Positions 6,155 through 8,512 of a stretch of 8,512 nt of DNA are shown piece after piece. The notes under the pieces are model-generated. The model ran no database searches. It was not told the origin of the DNA and saw only the letters and a list, made by a program, of their open reading frames with translations. The position numbers were made by a program, and so were the translations under genes. Source of the DNA: Ulvibacterium sp039819225 (GTDB lineage: Bacteria; Bacteroidota; Bacteroidia; Flavobacteriales; Flavobacteriaceae); NCBI GenBank assembly GCA_039819225.1, contig JBCBSN010000200.1, positions 1 through 8,512 of the forward strand. Reading direction: 5' to 3'. The first letter of the stretch is position 1. Each line of letters opens with the position of its first letter.

Positions 6155-6176
6155 CTTTAAACCGTAAATTAGGAGA

Positions 6177-7103
6177 ATGTTTAAAATATCGATTCTAGCA
6201 AAGTGGGCCGTCTGTGCCTTGGGGGCAAGCTGGGCTCTTGTAAATGAATTACAGGCACAAAAGGACGCACCTCCTTTTAGGGTCATGACCTATAATGTTT
6301 GGAACGGCTTTGATCAGGGCAAGGATTTGAACCGAAAAAAGGAGTGTATCGCCTGGATTAAAAGCCGGGAACCCGATGTATTGGCACTTCAAGAGCTCTG
6401 CGGTTATACCGAGGAACAATTACAGGAAGATGCCAAGGCCTGGGACCATCAATATGTCCAATTGTTAAAGACAGACGGATATCCCACGGCACTGACTTCC
6501 AAAAAACCTATCGTCCTAAAAGAACGGGCCATTGACTCCTTTTGGCATGGGATGCTACACTGCAAAACCTTTGGAATCGATTTTTTTGTGGTGCACCTGT
6601 CTCCGGCCGATGCCGCTACCCGATTCAGGGAGGCTCGGCAAATAGCTGCCCGGATTGGTAACCTTCAAAATGACGCTTACATGATATTGGGCGATTTTAA
6701 TGCGTTCTCTCCCATGGATGCCCAACATATGGAAAAAAAGAATATGCTTAGGGAACGATACGCTCAAAGTGCTAACGACGCGCATTCCAACTTGCAGTTC
6801 GGGGAGTTCGATTACACCGTGATGGCCACCTTCTTGGCCCTCCCTGGCATTGATGTCTGTTTGGGAAAGATCGACCTACAAAAAGGGTACAGCTTTCCAA
6901 CTTCCGCCCTACTGGGCAACTATGATCATACGGTGCAAAGCCTAATGGCCAATAGACAACGCATCGATTTTATTTTGGCTTCTCCTGTATTGGCCAAAAG
7001 TTGTACCCAAGCCCAAGTCCTTAACCAAGAGGGAACCCACCAACTCTCCGACCATTATCCGGTTATGGCCGAATTTCACCGTATGAAAATCCCCAAAAAT
7101 TGA
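6177..7103 (+). CDS. Exported endonuclease/exonuclease/phosphatase (EEP) family protein
   Basis: The 308-residue product starts with a signal peptide (basic MFKISILAK, hydrophobic WAVCALGASWALV, probable cleavage after A27 in LQA-Q), so it is exported. The mature part has the full EEP active-site set: N40 in MTYNVWNG, E73 in LALQEL, H140 in FVVHLSP, D173 and N175 in LGDFNAF, D264 in RIDFIL, and the catalytic D292-H293 pair in SDHYPV. These metal-dependent enzymes cleave phosphodiester or phosphomonoester bonds; members include nucleases, sphingomyelinases and inositol phosphatases, and the substrate here is unknown. The export signal and an insert rich in polar residues (about 176-245) argue for an extracytoplasmic role rather than DNA repair. 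The stop codon overlaps the start of the next gene (TTGA), so the two are probably translationally coupled. Confidence 0.9.
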   Translation: MFKISILAKWAVCALGASWALVNELQAQKDAPPFRVMTYNVWNGFDQGKDLNRKKECIAWIKSREPDVLALQELCGYTEEQLQEDAKAWDHQYVQLLKTDGYPTALTSKKPIVLKERAIDSFWHGMLHCKTFGIDFFVVHLSPADAATRFREARQIAARIGNLQNDAYMILGDFNAFSPMDAQHMEKKNMLRERYAQSANDAHSNLQFGEFDYTVMATFLALPGIDVCLGKIDLQKGYSFPTSALLGNYDHTVQSLMANRQRIDFILASPVLAKSCTQAQVLNQEGTHQLSDHYPVMAEFHRMKIPKN

Positions 7104-7678
7104 GGAAGCTCTTATCCGAAATAGGCCAATGTGAGGTTTGTAAGGCGTATCTACCCTTAGGCCCCCGCCCCATTGTAAGTGCCCATCCCAAATCCAAAAT
7201 TGTCATTATTGGCCAAGCACCGGGTACAAAGGTCCATGAAACAGGTGTGCCATGGGACGACCCTAGTGGCAAACAATTGCGTAAGTGGTTGGGGGTTACG
7301 GATACCGATTTTTATGACGAGACCAAATTTGCTCTGGTTCCCATGGGATTTTGTTATCCCGGCAAAGGTAAAAGTGGCGATTTACCCCCGAGGTCGGAAT
7401 GCGCCCCGCTGTGGCACAACCCACTTTTGGAACAAATGACGGAAGTAAAGCTTGTTCTATTGATAGGGCAATATGCACAACGTTATTACCTAGGAGATAG
7501 GATGAAAAAAAACCTAACGGAGACGGTACGTACCTTTCAGGACTATTTGCCCCGTTTTTTTGTGTTGCCCCATCCTTCGCCAAGGAACCGATTCTGGTTG
7601 TCCAAAAACCCATGGTTTGGGGAAGTAGTCATATCTGATTTACAAGAACGGGTGTCCAAGGTTTTCAGGAGTTGCTAG
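7100..7678 (+). CDS. Uracil-DNA glycosylase superfamily protein with Fe-S-type cysteines
   Basis: The 192-residue product has the uracil-DNA glycosylase fold motifs: motif A as IIGQAPGTKVHETGVPWDDPSG (starting near 36) and motif B as LPHPSPRNRFWL (156-167). Cysteines 11, 14, 85 and 101 form CX2C...CX15C, the arrangement that binds a [4Fe-4S] cluster in family 4 enzymes. The conserved block VPMGFCYPGKGKSGDLPPR (80-98) and LLIGQYAQRYYLG (120-132) mark a subgroup I know as annotated uracil-DNA glycosylase family protein. The usual acidic or Asn catalytic residue of motif A is replaced in GQAPG, so uracil excision is likely but not proven. The start is TTG at 7100, sharing TTGA with the stop of the preceding gene; no in-frame ATG lies near, and a later start would lose the first two cysteines. 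It is probably cytoplasmic and an odd operon partner for an exported protein. Confidence 0.88.
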   Translation: MRKLLSEIGQCEVCKAYLPLGPRPIVSAHPKSKIVIIGQAPGTKVHETGVPWDDPSGKQLRKWLGVTDTDFYDETKFALVPMGFCYPGKGKSGDLPPRSECAPLWHNPLLEQMTEVKLVLLIGQYAQRYYLGDRMKKNLTETVRTFQDYLPRFFVLPHPSPRNRFWLSKNPWFGEVVISDLQERVSKVFRSC

Positions 7679-8295
7679 TACTTTTGGTTTTTTGATTTTC
7701 TTTTTCCGATTTTATGAAGTTTTGAACTAGTATTTCTTTCGAAGTTTTCAAGGTCCTCTAGGGAAGCATTAGGGTAGGATATTCTAAAGAATAAAAGTCT
7801 CATGAATCTTCCGAAATTGATAGCTCTTAAAATTAGGGCTATTGCTGTTAATGTAAGATGGACTTCCATAAGTCTAAACCTTTTAAGTCAACGATAATTC
7901 TGTTAAGCGGAGTAATCAATACTACTTAAGCATTTGAAAATAAGTTTATTATCCTCAGTAATTCTTTTTGACAGTGACTTAACAAAATCAGTAAAAAGAT
8001 TAACTGTTAAAAGTGGCCGAGGTATAAACCCCTTTGAATTTTGGCTATTCTTGCAAATAAAGTTTCATTCGAATTATTTATATATTCAACAAAATACAAC
8101 TTATTGTTGTAAATATAACAATTTGTGAGTTAAAATCAAACGCACGCCAAATATTAAAACCTAGATTTTTTGAACAATGGACTCTTGCTAAGTTGAAATT
8201 CAAAATGAACGCTTATTCTTTACTCCCAGCCTCATATTGATTTGTTTTTTCAAACGGGAGAGGCATTATTATATGAAGAGATATTTAGGTAGGAC
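7679..8295. other. AT-rich region with no convincing gene
   Basis: About 617 bases follow the glycosylase gene without a supportable gene. The DNA is clearly richer in A and T than the genes to the left. Open frames of 64 codons on each strand (7675-7869 minus, 7934-8128 plus) have no recognisable motif, atypical composition and poor start context. No tRNA, terminator with a T tract or insertion-sequence end was found. A small AT-rich hairpin lies at 8103-8122. The region may be a decayed or recently acquired segment next to the structured element at 8296. Confidence 0.6.
8103..8122 (+). repeat. Short AT-rich stem-loop
   Basis: ATTGTTGT (8103-8110) can pair with ATAACAAT (8115-8122) around an AAAT loop, with one G-U wobble. 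The stem is weak and no T tract follows, so it is not called a terminator. It may be chance in AT-rich DNA. Confidence 0.3.
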
Positions 8296-8398
8296 GATGG
8301 GACGCAGAAATAGTGAGCGAAGGGCCGGAAGTGCGGTGCACAGCACAACGCATGCAGGCCCGAAAGCGAGTGGTGCGCAGCAATTTCCTTGTCCCATC
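8296..8398. repeat. GC-rich structured element closed by an 8-base inverted repeat (repeat or ncRNA)
   Basis: GATGGGAC at 8296-8303 pairs perfectly with GTCCCATC at 8391-8398. After a three-base internal loop on each side, GAAAT (8307-8311) pairs with ATTTC (8383-8387). Inside, GGGCC (8322-8326) pairs with GGCCC (8357-8361), enclosing TGCG (8332-8335) with CGCA (8349-8352) and GTGC (8336-8339) with GCAC (8343-8346) around an ACA loop. The right inner part (8362-8382) contains TGCGCA, itself palindromic. The base composition changes abruptly from AT-rich flanks to GC-rich. Nested pairing of this kind suggests selection on structure, either a dispersed palindromic repeat or a non-coding RNA; the strand is not determined. 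The 70-codon open frame across it has an unnatural composition and is rejected as a gene. Confidence 0.6.
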
Positions 8399-8404
8399 TT
8401 GATT

Positions 8405-8441
8405 TTTTGTTTCGTTTTTCATCAAGGAAAAATGAAAGAAA
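8405..8441. repeat. A/T-rich hairpin directly after the GC-rich element
   Basis: TTTCGTTTTTC at 8410-8420 pairs with GAAAAATGAAA at 8427-8437 (one G-U pair) around the loop ATCAAG. Beyond a G-G mismatch three or more T-A pairs extend the stem to about 8406-8441. It begins only a few bases after the GC-rich element. It lacks a GC-rich stem and trailing T tract on either strand, so it is not a standard terminator. Together the two look like one composite element of about 145 bases. Confidence 0.5.
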
Positions 8442-8442
8442 G

Positions 8443-8512
8443 CTGTTGACGGTTGAAGTAGGTTTTAGGAAATCGGATTTTTTAGAGTTCTAATGCGGAA
8501 AAGAAGAAGGAC
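8443..8512. other. Right-hand end, nothing assignable
   Basis: Seventy bases remain after the hairpin. An ATG at 8493 opens a frame (MRKRRR) that reaches the window edge, but six codons are too few to call a gene. Confidence 0.3.

Larger units (their letters stand above)
5991..6176. other. Divergent regulatory region between the dinB-crp pair and the EEP-UDG pair
   Basis: This 186-base region feeds two outward-reading gene pairs. It contains a perfect 14-base palindrome (6044-6057), a possible minus-strand -7 element GAACTTTG (6014-6021) and an exact plus-strand -7 element TAACTTTG (6147-6154). A 20-codon frame from the ATG at 6136 overlaps the start of the next gene; it begins upstream of the likely transcription start and is not proposed as a gene. 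Confidence 0.6.

Noticed and set aside
6136..6198. A 20-codon frame that could be a leader peptide
   Set aside because: Its ATG lies upstream of the probable -7 element at 6147, so it would not be transcribed from that promoter, and the sequence has no attenuator features.
7675..7869. A 64-codon open frame on the minus strand
   Set aside because: No recognisable motif, poor start context, tail overlapping the glycosylase gene by a few bases and a composition typical of AT-rich noncoding DNA. A small real gene cannot be fully excluded.
7934..8128. A 64-codon open frame on the plus strand
   Set aside because: It starts with a TTG, ends inside an AT-rich hairpin and has a random-looking product.
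8296..8442. Retron-type ncRNA (msr-msd) reading of the structured element
   Set aside because: No reverse transcriptase gene is in the window and the typical conserved branching-guanosine inverted-repeat layout is not evident. The idea would only be revived if such a gene starts just beyond the right edge.
8237..8449. A 70-codon open frame across the structured element
   Set aside because: Its coding content is dictated by the inverted repeats (Arg-, Ser- and Gly-rich middle followed by a Phe-rich end), which is typical of a spurious frame over a repeat.

Overview
The window looks like a chromosomal segment of a marine-type member of the Bacteroidetes, most likely Flavobacteriaceae. Three things suggest this: the short form of RsmI (223 residues, without the C-terminal extension of the E. 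coli enzyme), the style of the housekeeping proteins (alanine racemase with VVKAFAYGS at the PLP lysine, thymidine kinase with a degraded zinc site), and several good matches to the Bacteroidetes -7 promoter element TAnnTTTG placed just upstream of genes. No rRNA, tRNA, CRISPR array, transposase or phage gene was seen. The genus cannot be fixed from the sequence.

Left part (1-1929, all minus strand): thymidine kinase (tdk), overlapping alanine racemase (alr), then the start of the mechanosensitive channel gene mscL, which runs off the left edge. This is a housekeeping cluster covering nucleotide salvage, D-alanine for peptidoglycan and osmotic safety. Middle (1930-4780): a 250-base spacer, an unrecognised charged helical protein on the plus strand (2180-2869), a convergent gene for a probable alpha/beta-hydrolase lipoprotein (3031-3972, minus), and divergent rsmI, the 16S rRNA C1402 2'-O-methyltransferase (4109-4780).

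Right part (4802-7678): a minus-strand pair encoding a DinB-fold protein followed by a Crp/Fnr-type regulator (5990 down to 4802), and a divergent plus-strand pair encoding an exported endonuclease/exonuclease/phosphatase protein and a uracil-DNA-glycosylase-fold protein with four cysteines arranged as for an iron-sulfur cluster (6177-7678). Their coding regions overlap by four bases. The 186-base divergent region holds a perfect 14-base palindrome, TTGACCTAGGTCAA, with the TTGA-N6-TCAA form of an Fnr-type operator. It is the best candidate for a regulatory site here and may be autoregulatory for the dinB-crp pair.

Right end (7679-8512): AT-rich DNA without a convincing gene, followed by a sharply bounded GC-rich element (8296-8398) that folds into a long closed stem with inner hairpins, and directly after it a second, A/T-rich hairpin (8405-8441). 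This composite looks like a dispersed structured repeat or a non-coding RNA rather than a protein gene. It and the Fnr-like palindrome are the two observations most worth following up. I see no clear new defence or mobile system.
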